Positions 24,817-33,071 of a stretch of DNA of 64,000 bases are shown here, in pieces. Numbering within the stretch: position 1 is the first letter of the stretch; each line of letters starts with the position of its first letter. The notes under the pieces were generated by a model. It worked only from the letters and a program-made list of their open reading frames with translations. It was not told the origin of the DNA and made no database searches. Source of the DNA: Bacteroidales bacterium. Lineage in GTDB: Bacteria > Bacteroidota > Bacteroidia > Bacteroidales > UBA932. Location: contig JAFWRQ010000030.1 of the NCBI GenBank assembly GCA_017519865.1, positions 78,573 to 142,572 on the forward strand, read 5' to 3'. Position numbers and translations under genes: made by a program.

Positions 24817-25718
24817 AATCCCGGAGGGAGCATCCCGTGGTCGGCGAGCATTTCCATGCGGGTGCGGTTGGGGTTGCCGATCACCAGGCTCATCTTGAAA
24901 CAGTGGGCCAGGGCGAAGACACCGGCCGCGCCGCCCCGGATGTTGGTCGGGAGGTTGGCAGGCTGTGGCGAGAACAGCGGCATGTGGGCCATGCTTTCGG
25001 TCATCAGAGCCGTCATATACGAGTAGAAGAAATCTGACATCGAGTAGGTATAGAGCTCGATTACATCGCCTTCCTTCAGGGGAGGCGTTTCTTCTCCTGT
25101 CCCGAGGATGTCGAAGGCGGTGTAGAAGAAGTATTCGCCTCCGTTGAGGTAGTTCCCGTCGAACATCTGGTAGCCGTCGATGGATATCCATTTGCCGTAG
25201 CCGTGGGCCTCGCCGTTCACGCGGAGGTCCGCGGCGTAGTGGCTGATGATGCCCGGCAGGTCCTGGCCCCAGATAGCGAAGCACCACAGCGAATCGGACA
25301 TCTTGTAGTAATCGAAATCGTCGCCGCGTACGCCTGCAGGCGGCATGGTGTCCGAAGCTTCGAAGTGGAAGGCTTCTCCTTCGTCTTCTCCGTCGACGGT
25401 AAGGGTGTAGGTCTTGCCGACTTCTCCGGCGTAATCTTCAGGAGTATAGTAGCATCCGGTGCCCTGTTCCTCTTCGAGATCGATCTCCCGTGTGCCGTCC
25501 GAGAGCCTGACACGTGCTCCGGTGATGACCGGGATGCGCTCCGAAGGCGTCCCGTAGGGCGCCGAGGCGCTGAGGCGGACGCAGTGCGCCGTCGTGTCCG
25601 TGGTCAGGACCGCGTCCACCACGACGCGGCGCACGTCCGACTCCTTGATGTCGGGGACGAAGTCCTCGACGCAGGAGACGGCCGCCAGCAGCGTCAGTAT
25701 CAGGAGCAACTTTCTCAT
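24813..25718 (-). CDS. DUF4249 lipoprotein, partner of a TonB-dependent receptor
   Basis: This 301-residue protein has a lipoprotein signal (LLLILTLLAAVSC, lipid-modified Cys16). It matches the DUF4249 pattern: an N-terminal VVDAVLTTD segment, Ig-like strands, and the ending GNPNRTRMEMLADHG. DUF4249 genes regularly follow TonB-dependent receptor genes in Bacteroidetes, as here, where the start overlaps the receptor stop by 4 bp. An outer-membrane accessory role in uptake is inferred. The ligand is unknown. Confidence 0.85.
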   Translation of the reverse strand: MRKLLLILTLLAAVSCVEDFVPDIKESDVRRVVVDAVLTTDTTAHCVRLSASAPYGTPSERIPVITGARVRLSDGTREIDLEEEQGTGCYYTPEDYAGEVGKTYTLTVDGEDEGEAFHFEASDTMPPAGVRGDDFDYYKMSDSLWCFAIWGQDLPGIISHYAADLRVNGEAHGYGKWISIDGYQMFDGNYLNGGEYFFYTAFDILGTGEETPPLKEGDVIELYTYSMSDFFYSYMTALMTESMAHMPLFSPQPANLPTNIRGGAAGVFALAHCFKMSLVIGNPNRTRMEMLADHGMLPPGF

Positions 25719-28090
25719 AGGGTCAGCGTATATGAGATTGAAGGGATCGCGGTGAAAAGATAGACTTTCCGGGCCGTAATTTCTTCTGTATCATCGTTGT
25801 AATGAAAGTCAAGCGCCCACGCGTTGTGGCGTGAATAGACGTTGTACACGGAGAAGTTCCACTCGCCGTGGCCACGTTTGCCGGCGGGCACGCGCCTGCC
25901 CTGGAGCGTCAGCGACAGGTCGAGGCGGTGGTAGTCCGGGAAGTGGTCGCGGTTGCGGTCGGAGTACAGGGGCACGCGCGAGCCGCCGACCTCGTAGACC
26001 CCGGAGGGGTACGTTGTCGGCGCGCCGCTGTAGTACACCCAGTCGGCCGATGTCGAAAGTCTCTTGCTGAACCGGTAGGTTCCTATCACCGAGACGCTGT
26101 GCTTATGGTTCATAGGGGAGTCGTAGGGCTTGCCTCCGTTGATCTCCGGTATTTTGTAACGGGCCTGGGAGAGGGTGTAACTTATCCAGCCGTCGAATTT
26201 CCCTTTCTCGTACTTGACCATGAATTCCGCGCCGCGCGCGAATGAGGTGCCGGTGCGGATCTCCGCCTCGAGATCCTCGTTCATAATGACGTTGGGGTGG
26301 TCCTTGAAGTCTATTGTGTTGCGGTTGTCCTTGTAGAAAAGCTCTACCGAGGTTTCCAGTGCGTCGTTGAAGAAATTCTTGAAGAATCCCACGGTGTACT
26401 GGTCCGAGACCTGAGGCTTGATGTTGGGCGAGGCCGAGAACCAGATGTCCAGCGGCGAGCCTGAAATGCTGTAGATTGCCTGCTGGATGTATTGGACATT
26501 CCGGCTCCAGGCAGCCTTGAAGGACATCGAGGGGGTGATGCTGAAGGAGGAGGAGAAGCGCGGCTCGAGGGCGTGCCATGCCTTGACGGTTTCGCCCTTG
26601 GCGAAATCCTCGGTGTGGTCGAGCCTGTGCTCATCGTTGTAGTAACGCTGCGTGCGCTCGCCCACGGTGGCGAAGTTAGACAGGCGCAGGCCATAGCGCA
26701 GCGTGACCTTTGTGCCTATCTTCTGCTCGTTCTGGAGGTAGAAATCCGGGGCGTACGCCATGGTCTCGGGATAGGTATATTCACTGAAAATGCCCTCGCT
26801 CCTCGGGGTGAAGATGGCCGGACTGATGACGTAGCGGTTGCCTTGGAAGCCGAAGCTGACAGTGTTGGAAGCGTTCAGGAACCAGTTGAAGTCTGCCTTG
26901 AAGCCCTGGTTGTGGAGGTTTGAGCCCATGTCCACGTCCGTAGCCGAAAATTCCAGCAAGGTATTGAAGTCATAGTGTGAGTTCAGCAGGGTGAAGTTGG
27001 AGAACAGTTTCGGGGAGAAGATATGGTTCCAGCGCAGGGACTGTGTATTGTTGGCAAAGCCCATGTCGAGGTTCAGGTCGGCGGCCTCGGAGTTTTTCAT
27101 GGCGAAAACGTCCTTGCCGTTGAAAACGCTCAGGTACAGGCGGTTGTTGTCGTTTATGATCCAGTTGGCCTTGGCGTTGACGTCGTAGAAGAACATCCTG
27201 TCTCCTTTCAATGCCCCGAACAGCGGGAAGAACAGGTCGATGTATGTGCGTCGTGCGGCGACCATGAAACTGGCCTTGTCCTTCACTATCGGGCCCTCGA
27301 TGAGGGCCTTGGAGGAGATGAGGCCGAGGCTCAGCGAGCCGCCGAGTTCAGTCATATTGCCGTCGATGGTGTGGATGTCCAGCAGCGAGGACAGGCGGCC
27401 GCCGTATTTCGCGGAGATGTCGCCCTTGTAGAGGTCGCCGGTCTTGACGGCGTCGTTGTTGAAGACGGAGAAGAAGCCCATGAAGTGGCCGGCGTTGTAG
27501 ACCGGGGCCTCGTCCATCAGGACGAGGTTCTGGTCAACGCCGCCGCCACGGACGCTGAAGCCCGTCGAGCCTTCGCTCGGCGCCTGCACGCCCGGCATCA
27601 TCTGGATGACCTTGATGATGTCCGTCTCGCCGAAGAGGACGGGGACCTTCTTTATGAAATCGCCCGAGAGATTGACCAGGCTTGTCTCCGGGCGGAGCAG
27701 TTTCTCGCGCTTCGAGACGGCCGTGACGGTCGAACCCTCGATGGCGAACGAGTCCTCTTCCAGGATGAAATCCTTGCGGAGATTGCCCTTCAGGCTTATC
27801 TGCAACGAGTCTGTACGATATCCGATGGCTTCGCAGACTATCGTATATTCCCCTGCAGGCAGTTCCAGGGAGTAGAAGCCGTAGGCGTTGGTGGCTTTCC
27901 CGGCGCGGATGTTGCCGGAAGGGTACACCGCCACTCCGATCAGCACCTCGCCCGTCGCGGCATCCTTCACGTGTCCGCTGACGGTGTAGCGCCCCTCCGG
28001 CGCCACTCCCTCCGGCGCCTGCCTCGCCATACTCCCGATATGGCCCGACATCGCTGCCAGCAGCAGTATTACGCTCAAAAGTCTCTTCAT
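25715..28090 (-). CDS. TonB-dependent receptor with carboxypeptidase-like N-terminal domain
   Basis: This 791-residue outer-membrane receptor has a signal peptide (MKRLLSVILLLAAMSGHIGS). A carboxypeptidase-D-regulatory-like domain follows (about 38-115, VSGHVKDAATGEVLIGVAVY). The plug domain has VIQMMPGVQAPSEGSTGFSVRGGGVDQN, and the beta-barrel ends with an aromatic strand. The start at 28090 was chosen because the longer frame reads through a repeat array. It pairs with the DUF4249 lipoprotein. It lacks features of SusC glycan receptors, so the substrate may be an ion, peptide or siderophore; that is uncertain. Confidence 0.9.
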   Translation of the reverse strand: MKRLLSVILLLAAMSGHIGSMARQAPEGVAPEGRYTVSGHVKDAATGEVLIGVAVYPSGNIRAGKATNAYGFYSLELPAGEYTIVCEAIGYRTDSLQISLKGNLRKDFILEEDSFAIEGSTVTAVSKREKLLRPETSLVNLSGDFIKKVPVLFGETDIIKVIQMMPGVQAPSEGSTGFSVRGGGVDQNLVLMDEAPVYNAGHFMGFFSVFNNDAVKTGDLYKGDISAKYGGRLSSLLDIHTIDGNMTELGGSLSLGLISSKALIEGPIVKDKASFMVAARRTYIDLFFPLFGALKGDRMFFYDVNAKANWIINDNNRLYLSVFNGKDVFAMKNSEAADLNLDMGFANNTQSLRWNHIFSPKLFSNFTLLNSHYDFNTLLEFSATDVDMGSNLHNQGFKADFNWFLNASNTVSFGFQGNRYVISPAIFTPRSEGIFSEYTYPETMAYAPDFYLQNEQKIGTKVTLRYGLRLSNFATVGERTQRYYNDEHRLDHTEDFAKGETVKAWHALEPRFSSSFSITPSMSFKAAWSRNVQYIQQAIYSISGSPLDIWFSASPNIKPQVSDQYTVGFFKNFFNDALETSVELFYKDNRNTIDFKDHPNVIMNEDLEAEIRTGTSFARGAEFMVKYEKGKFDGWISYTLSQARYKIPEINGGKPYDSPMNHKHSVSVIGTYRFSKRLSTSADWVYYSGAPTTYPSGVYEVGGSRVPLYSDRNRDHFPDYHRLDLSLTLQGRRVPAGKRGHGEWNFSVYNVYSRHNAWALDFHYNDDTEEITARKVYLFTAIPSISYTLTL

Positions 28091-28097
28091 TGCGCTG

Positions 28098-28105
28098 CAA
28101 AGATA
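28098..28105 (-). promoter_or_regulatory. -7 element of the TonB receptor
   Basis: Minus strand TATCTTTG lies 7 bp before the ATG at 28090, predicting a nearly leaderless transcript. No good -33 box is seen; that position falls in the repeat array. Confidence 0.45.
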
Positions 28106-28124
28106 CTGCTTTTTTCGCGTCCTG

Positions 28125-28223
28125 TCGCATCCTTCGGGCATTTCCCGAAGGTTGTGCTCAAAACCGCCGCTTCCTTCGGGCTTTTCCCGAAGGTTGTGCC
28201 TAAAACCGTCGCATCCTTCGGGA
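28125..28223. repeat. 42-bp tandem repeat with internal hairpins (about 2.2 copies)
   Basis: Units start at 28131, 28173 and 28215, exactly 42 bp apart. Each full unit contains ccttcggg-N4-cccgaagg, able to form a hairpin, followed by a conserved ttgtgcnnaaaaccg stretch. The two full copies differ at only a few positions. The array lies just upstream of the TonB receptor promoter. It is in frame with the receptor gene, which falsely lengthens the ORF. Confidence 0.85.
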
Positions 28224-28224
28224 G

Positions 28225-28384
28225 AAGCCGGTATATACAACGATGCGGACAGTGGCCTCGACTCCGATGCAGGCGAAATGGTCATGTTCGCGACGATTTG
28301 CGGAAGACCTGATTGAGGCCAGGGAAAGCGTGGTGATCGCTGAGTATTATGGTTGTTGCCGGGAGGGAAAGAGGGGAGCGGGAC
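28225..28384. other. Non-coding stretch with no recognised feature
   Basis: Short frames are present on both strands, but none shows a family motif, start context or good codon pattern. I see nothing that I can name. Confidence 0.5.
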
Positions 28385-28415
28385 ATTGAATAAATGAAAA
28401 TAATCCTTAACTTTG
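28385..28415 (+). promoter_or_regulatory. Promoter of the ybjQ-like gene
   Basis: ATTG (28385-28388), 19 bases, then TAACTTTG (28408-28415). It matches consensus except the first base of the -33 box. The predicted leader is about 120 bases long and holds no recognised structure. Confidence 0.65.
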
Positions 28416-28541
28416 AGATGCTGGCGGACCTTTCTTAATCAGCGGCCGTATTCCAGGACAATCCTGCTCCCACCGGATTTCTAGCATTCTCGATGTTCGA
28501 GGTTCGGAAATATTGATCGGATAATGTAAACGTACGGAATT

Positions 28542-28862
28542 ATGATACTTACCACTACACCTACCGTCGAAGGACGGACAATTGCAGAGTACCGGGGCAT
28601 CGTGTTCGGCGAAGTAATCTCCGGGGTGAATTTCTTACGGGATTTCGCTGCGAACATAAGGAATCTTGTCGGAGGCAGAAGCGGGTCCTACGAAGAAGAA
28701 CTGGTCAAGGCACGTTCCCAGGCCCTGGACGAAATGGCCTCAAGGGCGGTTAAGCTCGGCGCTGACGCCGTCGTTGGCATCGATATCGATTATGAAGTGC
28801 TGGGAGAGAATGGCGGTATGCTTATGGTGACCGCTTCCGGGACAGCCGTCAGGCTTTCTTAA
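28542..28862 (+). CDS. YbjQ family (UPF0145) protein
   Basis: This 106-residue protein matches the YbjQ/UPF0145 family: an N-terminal [21 protein letters not shown] strand pair, a central [34 protein letters not shown] helix-strand unit and an ending [10 protein letters not shown]. The family forms ring-like oligomers and is sometimes called a heavy-metal-binding domain, but its function is not settled. It probably shares a transcript with the membrane protein that follows 31 bp downstream. Confidence 0.9.
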   Translation: MILTTTPTVEGRTIAEYRGIVFGEVISGVNFLRDFAANIRNLVGGRSGSYEEELVKARSQALDEMASRAVKLGADAVVGIDIDYEVLGENGGMLMVTASGTAVRLS

Positions 28863-28893
28863 TGGTTTTTCAATGAATTGATTATCTGCAACT

Positions 28894-29328
28894 ATGAAAA
28901 TCCGTTTGAATGATCCGAGGACATGGAGCATCATCAAAAGCGTCCTGTTCTTTGCCGTATTCTTCAATGAACTGATCGATACGGTCAGCGGTCTCCCGGG
29001 GACAAGGGCCGTTATCTTTACGATTATATGGACGTCAGGACTGGTTATGGAACTGTTCTTTCTTGCCCGGGCGATCCGTATGAAACCCGCTGAGGTCACC
29101 CAGGAAACAGCCGGTATTCAGAAACGGAGGATCGCCGGCGGCCTCAAGCACGGCGTGTTCACCGCGGTCCTGTTGGTCGCGACAGTATCCATCCTGCTGC
29201 TTTTGACCGGTAAGGATTATTCGTGGGGCGATTTCTTCATTCTGGCAGGGACCTCGATCATACTGGTCCCGTTGATATCCGTCCTCTTTGCGTTGAGTGA
29301 GACGACCGCTCCCGGAGAAGAGGATTAG
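28894..29328 (+). CDS. Small membrane protein of unknown function
   Basis: This 144-residue protein has four predicted membrane helices (about 14-30, 37-57, 86-105 and 112-133), with a charged loop around residues 60-82 and an acidic end (PGEED). I recognise no family. It follows the ybjQ-like gene on the same strand, so a joint role is possible. A large inverted repeat downstream separates it from the convergent rubrerythrin gene. Confidence 0.65.
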   Translation: MKIRLNDPRTWSIIKSVLFFAVFFNELIDTVSGLPGTRAVIFTIIWTSGLVMELFFLARAIRMKPAEVTQETAGIQKRRIAGGLKHGVFTAVLLVATVSILLLLTGKDYSWGDFFILAGTSIILVPLISVLFALSETTAPGEED

Positions 29329-29366
29329 CCGGGAACCGCAGGTCGGGAGACTGACGTGAATGACAA

Positions 29367-29411
29367 GCGATAGCACTGACGGAGCATTTTCCGCTGAGTC
29401 AGTGCTATCGC
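29367..29411. terminator. 14-bp inverted repeat between convergent genes
   Basis: gcgatagcactgac (29367-29380) and gtcagtgctatcgc (29398-29411) pair perfectly around a 17-base loop. It lies between two convergent stops, so it could stop transcription in both directions. There is no T run on either side. Confidence 0.55.
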
Positions 29412-29431
29412 CTGCAATTCCGTAGTCTGAA

Positions 29432-29980
29432 CTATTTCTTGAAATAGCGGTTGTAGAGGCCCTGGAAGCCGGCGCCGTGACGGGCTTCGTCCTTGGCCAT
29501 CTCGTGGATGGAGTCGTGGATGGCGTCGTAGCCGAGTTTCTTGGCGCGGACGGCGATGGCGAGCTTGCCTTCGCAGGCGCCGCACTCCGCTTCCATACGC
29601 TTCTTGACGTTGGTCTCGGTGTCCCAGACAACCTCTCCGAGAAGTTCGGCGATGCGGGCGGCATGGTCAGCCTCCTCGAAGGCATAGCGCTTGAAGGCGT
29701 CGGCGATTTCGGGATAGCCCTCGCGTTCCGCCTGGCGGCTCATCGCGAGGTACATTCCGACCTCGGAGCATTCTCCCGTGAAGTGGTCGTGGAGACCCTG
29801 CATTATCTCTTCGTCCTCGACTTTGCCGTCGCCGAGCTTGTGCTCGCAGGCCCAGTTCAGGCCTTCATCCTTGATCTCGACGAATTTCTCCGCTTTGGCG
29901 CGGCATACGGGGCACTGCTCGGGCGGAGTGTCGCCCTCGTGGACGTATCCGCATACCAGACATCTGAATTTCTTTTTCAT
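29432..29980 (-). CDS. Reverse rubrerythrin (rubredoxin domain first)
   Basis: This 182-residue protein starts with a rubredoxin-type iron site, CLVC (7-10) and CPVC (23-26), followed by a four-helix diiron domain with ExxH-type ligands ([28 protein letters not shown]). The order is reversed compared with classical rubrerythrin. Such proteins reduce hydrogen peroxide in anaerobes, taking electrons from NADH via a partner. The Met at 29980 is the natural start ([14 protein letters not shown]). It appears to stand alone, in keeping with an anaerobic host. Confidence 0.9.
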   Translation of the reverse strand: MKKKFRCLVCGYVHEGDTPPEQCPVCRAKAEKFVEIKDEGLNWACEHKLGDGKVEDEEIMQGLHDHFTGECSEVGMYLAMSRQAEREGYPEIADAFKRYAFEEADHAARIAELLGEVVWDTETNVKKRMEAECGACEGKLAIAVRAKKLGYDAIHDSIHEMAKDEARHGAGFQGLYNRYFKK

Positions 29981-30134
29981 GACTGAAGTTTTAAGTGTTA
30001 TTTTGAGTAATTCCAAATAAGTTCATAAAGATACCTCTTATTTTTCGTATAATCAAGGGTTGTGCGGATAAAAAAACGTAAGCAATAGAGAAAAATTCTT
30101 TAGCTTGTATCGCTGCTATGGCACAAGCTTTAGG

Positions 30135-30142
30135 TATATTTG
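30135..30142 (+). promoter_or_regulatory. -7 element touching the addB-like start
   Basis: TATATTTG ends only 4 bases before the ATG at 30147, so the predicted transcript begins at or next to the start codon. No clear -33 TTTG was found. Confidence 0.5.
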
Positions 30143-30146
30143 CAGC

Positions 30147-33071
30147 ATGAAAGCTTTTTTGGAACAAGTGGCGGAGCACTGGTACGCTGCCGGGGATATC
30201 AGGAAGATGTGTTTCATCTTCCCGAACAAGCGCTCCCTGGCGTTTTTCCGCAAGTATCTTTCGGAGATTGTCGCAAAGCGGAGCGACGTCCCCGTAGAGG
30301 CTCCGGCACTCGTTACCATAAAGGACTTTTTCTATCAGGTGACCGGTGCGTCGGAAGCTTCGCGGGTGGCGCTGCTGCTGGAGCTTTACCGATGCTACTG
30401 CAAGGTCTATCCCGGTCACGAGTCGTTGGACGACTTCATCTTCTGGGGCGATGTCCTCCTTGCGGACTTCGGGGACTTGGACAAGTATCTCATAGATCCT
30501 GCGCAGCTGTTCACCAACCTCTCTGAACTCAAGGACATGCGCGACGGCTTTTCCTATCTCTCCGAAACCCAGCGGGCCGCGATGGAGCGTTTCCTCGGGC
30601 ATTTCCAGAGGGGAGACCGCCTCAAGGACGGGAAAAAGGATGTCAAGGGCAGTTTCCTGCAGGTCTGGAACATCCTCCTGCCGCTGTACCGGTCGTTCCG
30701 CGAGGCGCTGCAGGCGCGCGGGCTGGCCTATGAGGGCCAGGTCTACCGCGCCTTCGCCGAGCGGCTCGCTGCCGAGCCTGCGGCAGACGTCCTCGCTCCG
30801 GCATTCCCTCAGGCCTATCACTTCGTTTTCGTCGGGCTTAACGCCTTGAACGAGTGTGAGAAACGCGTAATGCGGCGCATGAGGGATGCCGGGCTGGCGT
30901 CATTCTGCTGGGACTGGTCAGACGGCTGGATGAGCGATCCGCAGAACAAATCGTCGCTCTTCATGCGCGACAATCTCCGGGAGTTCCCCCAGGCCTTCCC
31001 GCTGGAAGGCCTGGGAGGCCATACTCCCGGCATCGACGTGCTCGCCGTACCTTCGTCGGCGGGCCAGGCCATGCAGTTGCCTGCTGTCCTGGCCGCGCTC
31101 GCCGGGCGTACCGGAGGCGGGATGGGGAGCCTGGGCATGGATACGGCCGTCGTCCTTCCGGACGAGAGCCTTCTCATGCCCGTGCTCAACGCCATCCCGC
31201 CCGAAATAGGCGACATCAACGTCACTATGGGCTATCCCATGCAGGCTGGCTGCTTCTACACATTCCTGACCGAGATATGCACCATGCAGATGCATCTGCG
31301 CCGCCGTGACGACGGCTGGTATTTCTATCATCGGCAGGTGTACGGCATCTTCTCGAACGGCATCTTCAAGGCCGCTGCGGGAGAAGCCGGGCGCGAAATC
31401 GCTGCGCGTGTCAAGTCCGGTTCGAAGTATTACATCCCGCAGGCGGAGCTCGCGGGAGACCCGGTGTTGGAGGCGGTCTTCCGCCCCGTGGTGGAGGATC
31501 CCCGCAAAGCCGACGCCGGCGTCATCCACAGTTTCTGTTTGTACCTCTGCGATGTCATCAGGACGGTCGCTCCACTGCTGAAGGATGTGCCGGACATGGC
31601 TGTGGAACTGGATTTCGCCAAGGAATGCTATCTCGCGGTCAACAGGCTTTCCGACGAGGACCTGCCTCTGCTGCCGGCCACTTTCGTCAGGCTCCTTTCG
31701 CAGGTGCTCTCAACGGTCACGGTCCCCTTCACAGGAGAGCCCCTCAAGGGGCTGCAGGTGATGGGACCGCTCGAGACGAGGGCCCTTGATTTCCGCAACC
31801 TCGTGATCCTCTCGGCCGGCGAGGGCATGTTCCCGCGCCGTTCCACTTCCTCGTCGTTCATCCCTCCGGAGCTCCGCAAAGGCTTCGGACTGCCTACGTT
31901 CGAGTACCAGGATGCGGTCTGGGCATACTATTTCTACCGCATGATAAGCCGTGCCGAGAATGTCTGGATGCTCTACGATTCCAGGACCGAAGGCCTCAAG
32001 GCGGGGGAGGAGAGCCGCTACATCAAGCAGCTTGAACTGCATTTCCGCGCCGGGCTGGTCCGGCACGTAGCCAAGGCGTCGGTGTCCGTCGAGAAGGAGG
32101 ACGAGCCTATCGTCAAGACTGATGAGGATATCGCCGCCATCCGTGCAGCCTCCTTGTCGGCATCTTCGCTCCAGGCATATCTTGCCTGCCCGGCCAAGTT
32201 CTACTACCACGTCGTGAGGAGGCTGAGGCCCGACGAAGACGTGGCCGAGTCGCTCGATGCCGGGATGATAGGCAATGTCTTCCATAATACGATGTGCGCC
32301 CTGTACACGGGTCCTTTCGCGATGGATCCGTCATTCCCTATGGACAGGAAATCGCTGGAGAGCCGGAGGAGCGACGCCCTGCGCACCGTGACGCGGGACT
32401 ATATAAAGTCGTGGATGTCGCGTCCCGCGGCCGTCAGGGCGCGCATACGCTCCCTGATCAAGGCCGAACTCAATACCTTCGAGGTCAGCGGGCGCAACCT
32501 CGTTTTCGAAGACGTAGTGTTCCAGTATGTCATGAAGGTGCTGGAGCGTGACCTGGAGCATCTGGAACGCGCCGGAGTCGATTCCTTCGAGATACTCGGG
32601 TTGGAAAAAGAATGCTTCTGGACCTATGAAGGATTCAGTTTCAAGGGCTATATCGACCGTTTGGACAGCCTCTTCCCGGGGACTGCCCGCGTTGTGGACT
32701 ACAAGACCGGAAAGGTCGAGGATGACGACATCAACGTGTTCGACCACAATGCCTCCAAGATAGTCGACAAACTGTTCGGGAGTGACAACTCCAAACGTCC
32801 GAAGATAGCCCTGCAACTCTTCCTTTACGACATGTTCGCCGAGCAGGAAACCGGCCTGGGCACCGTCCTGTCCAACTCAGTGTATGCCCCTGCCAAACTG
32901 TTCGTCTCGCAAGTGCAGGACGTCCCGGCCAGCGGCGGTTTCATCTCCCTAATGAAGGAAAGGCTTTCGGACCTTCTCGGCGAGATGGCCGACCCCGGTG
33001 TACCGTTCTCCAGGACGGAAGATACCAAGACCTGTTCCATGTGTGACTTCAAAACCATCTGCGGCCGATGA
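30147..33071 (+). CDS. AddB-like PD-(D/E)XK nuclease with 4Fe-4S cluster site
   Basis: This 974-residue protein is the AddB-type subunit of a double-strand-break-processing helicase-nuclease. It begins MKAFLEQVAEHWY with CFIFPNKRSLAFF, the degenerate P-loop region typical of Bacteroidetes AddB. The C-terminal nuclease has FKGYIDRLDS and VVDYKTGK (about 848). Four cysteines that would hold a 4Fe-4S cluster are visible: one in YLACPAKFYY (about 680) and three in CSMCDFKTIC at the very end. The stop overlaps the addA-like start by 4 bp (ATGA). The start at 30147 gives the family N-terminus. Confidence 0.88.
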   Translation: MKAFLEQVAEHWYAAGDIRKMCFIFPNKRSLAFFRKYLSEIVAKRSDVPVEAPALVTIKDFFYQVTGASEASRVALLLELYRCYCKVYPGHESLDDFIFWGDVLLADFGDLDKYLIDPAQLFTNLSELKDMRDGFSYLSETQRAAMERFLGHFQRGDRLKDGKKDVKGSFLQVWNILLPLYRSFREALQARGLAYEGQVYRAFAERLAAEPAADVLAPAFPQAYHFVFVGLNALNECEKRVMRRMRDAGLASFCWDWSDGWMSDPQNKSSLFMRDNLREFPQAFPLEGLGGHTPGIDVLAVPSSAGQAMQLPAVLAALAGRTGGGMGSLGMDTAVVLPDESLLMPVLNAIPPEIGDINVTMGYPMQAGCFYTFLTEICTMQMHLRRRDDGWYFYHRQVYGIFSNGIFKAAAGEAGREIAARVKSGSKYYIPQAELAGDPVLEAVFRPVVEDPRKADAGVIHSFCLYLCDVIRTVAPLLKDVPDMAVELDFAKECYLAVNRLSDEDLPLLPATFVRLLSQVLSTVTVPFTGEPLKGLQVMGPLETRALDFRNLVILSAGEGMFPRRSTSSSFIPPELRKGFGLPTFEYQDAVWAYYFYRMISRAENVWMLYDSRTEGLKAGEESRYIKQLELHFRAGLVRHVAKASVSVEKEDEPIVKTDEDIAAIRAASLSASSLQAYLACPAKFYYHVVRRLRPDEDVAESLDAGMIGNVFHNTMCALYTGPFAMDPSFPMDRKSLESRRSDALRTVTRDYIKSWMSRPAAVRARIRSLIKAELNTFEVSGRNLVFEDVVFQYVMKVLERDLEHLERAGVDSFEILGLEKECFWTYEGFSFKGYIDRLDSLFPGTARVVDYKTGKVEDDDINVFDHNASKIVDKLFGSDNSKRPKIALQLFLYDMFAEQETGLGTVLSNSVYAPAKLFVSQVQDVPASGGFISLMKERLSDLLGEMADPGVPFSRTEDTKTCSMCDFKTICGR

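Noticed and set aside
28091-28285. N-terminal extension of the TonB receptor frame by 65 codons
   Set aside because: The extension translates the 42-bp repeats and the -7 element; a proper signal peptide begins at 28090.
27023-28312. A 429-codon open frame opposite the TonB receptor
   Set aside because: It is antisense to a clear receptor gene and runs through the 42-bp repeat array; no domain is visible.
28240-28385. A short plus-strand frame of about 48 codons upstream of the ybjQ-like gene
   Set aside because: It has no promoter box, no motif and no conserved-looking features, and ends before the promoter of the next gene.
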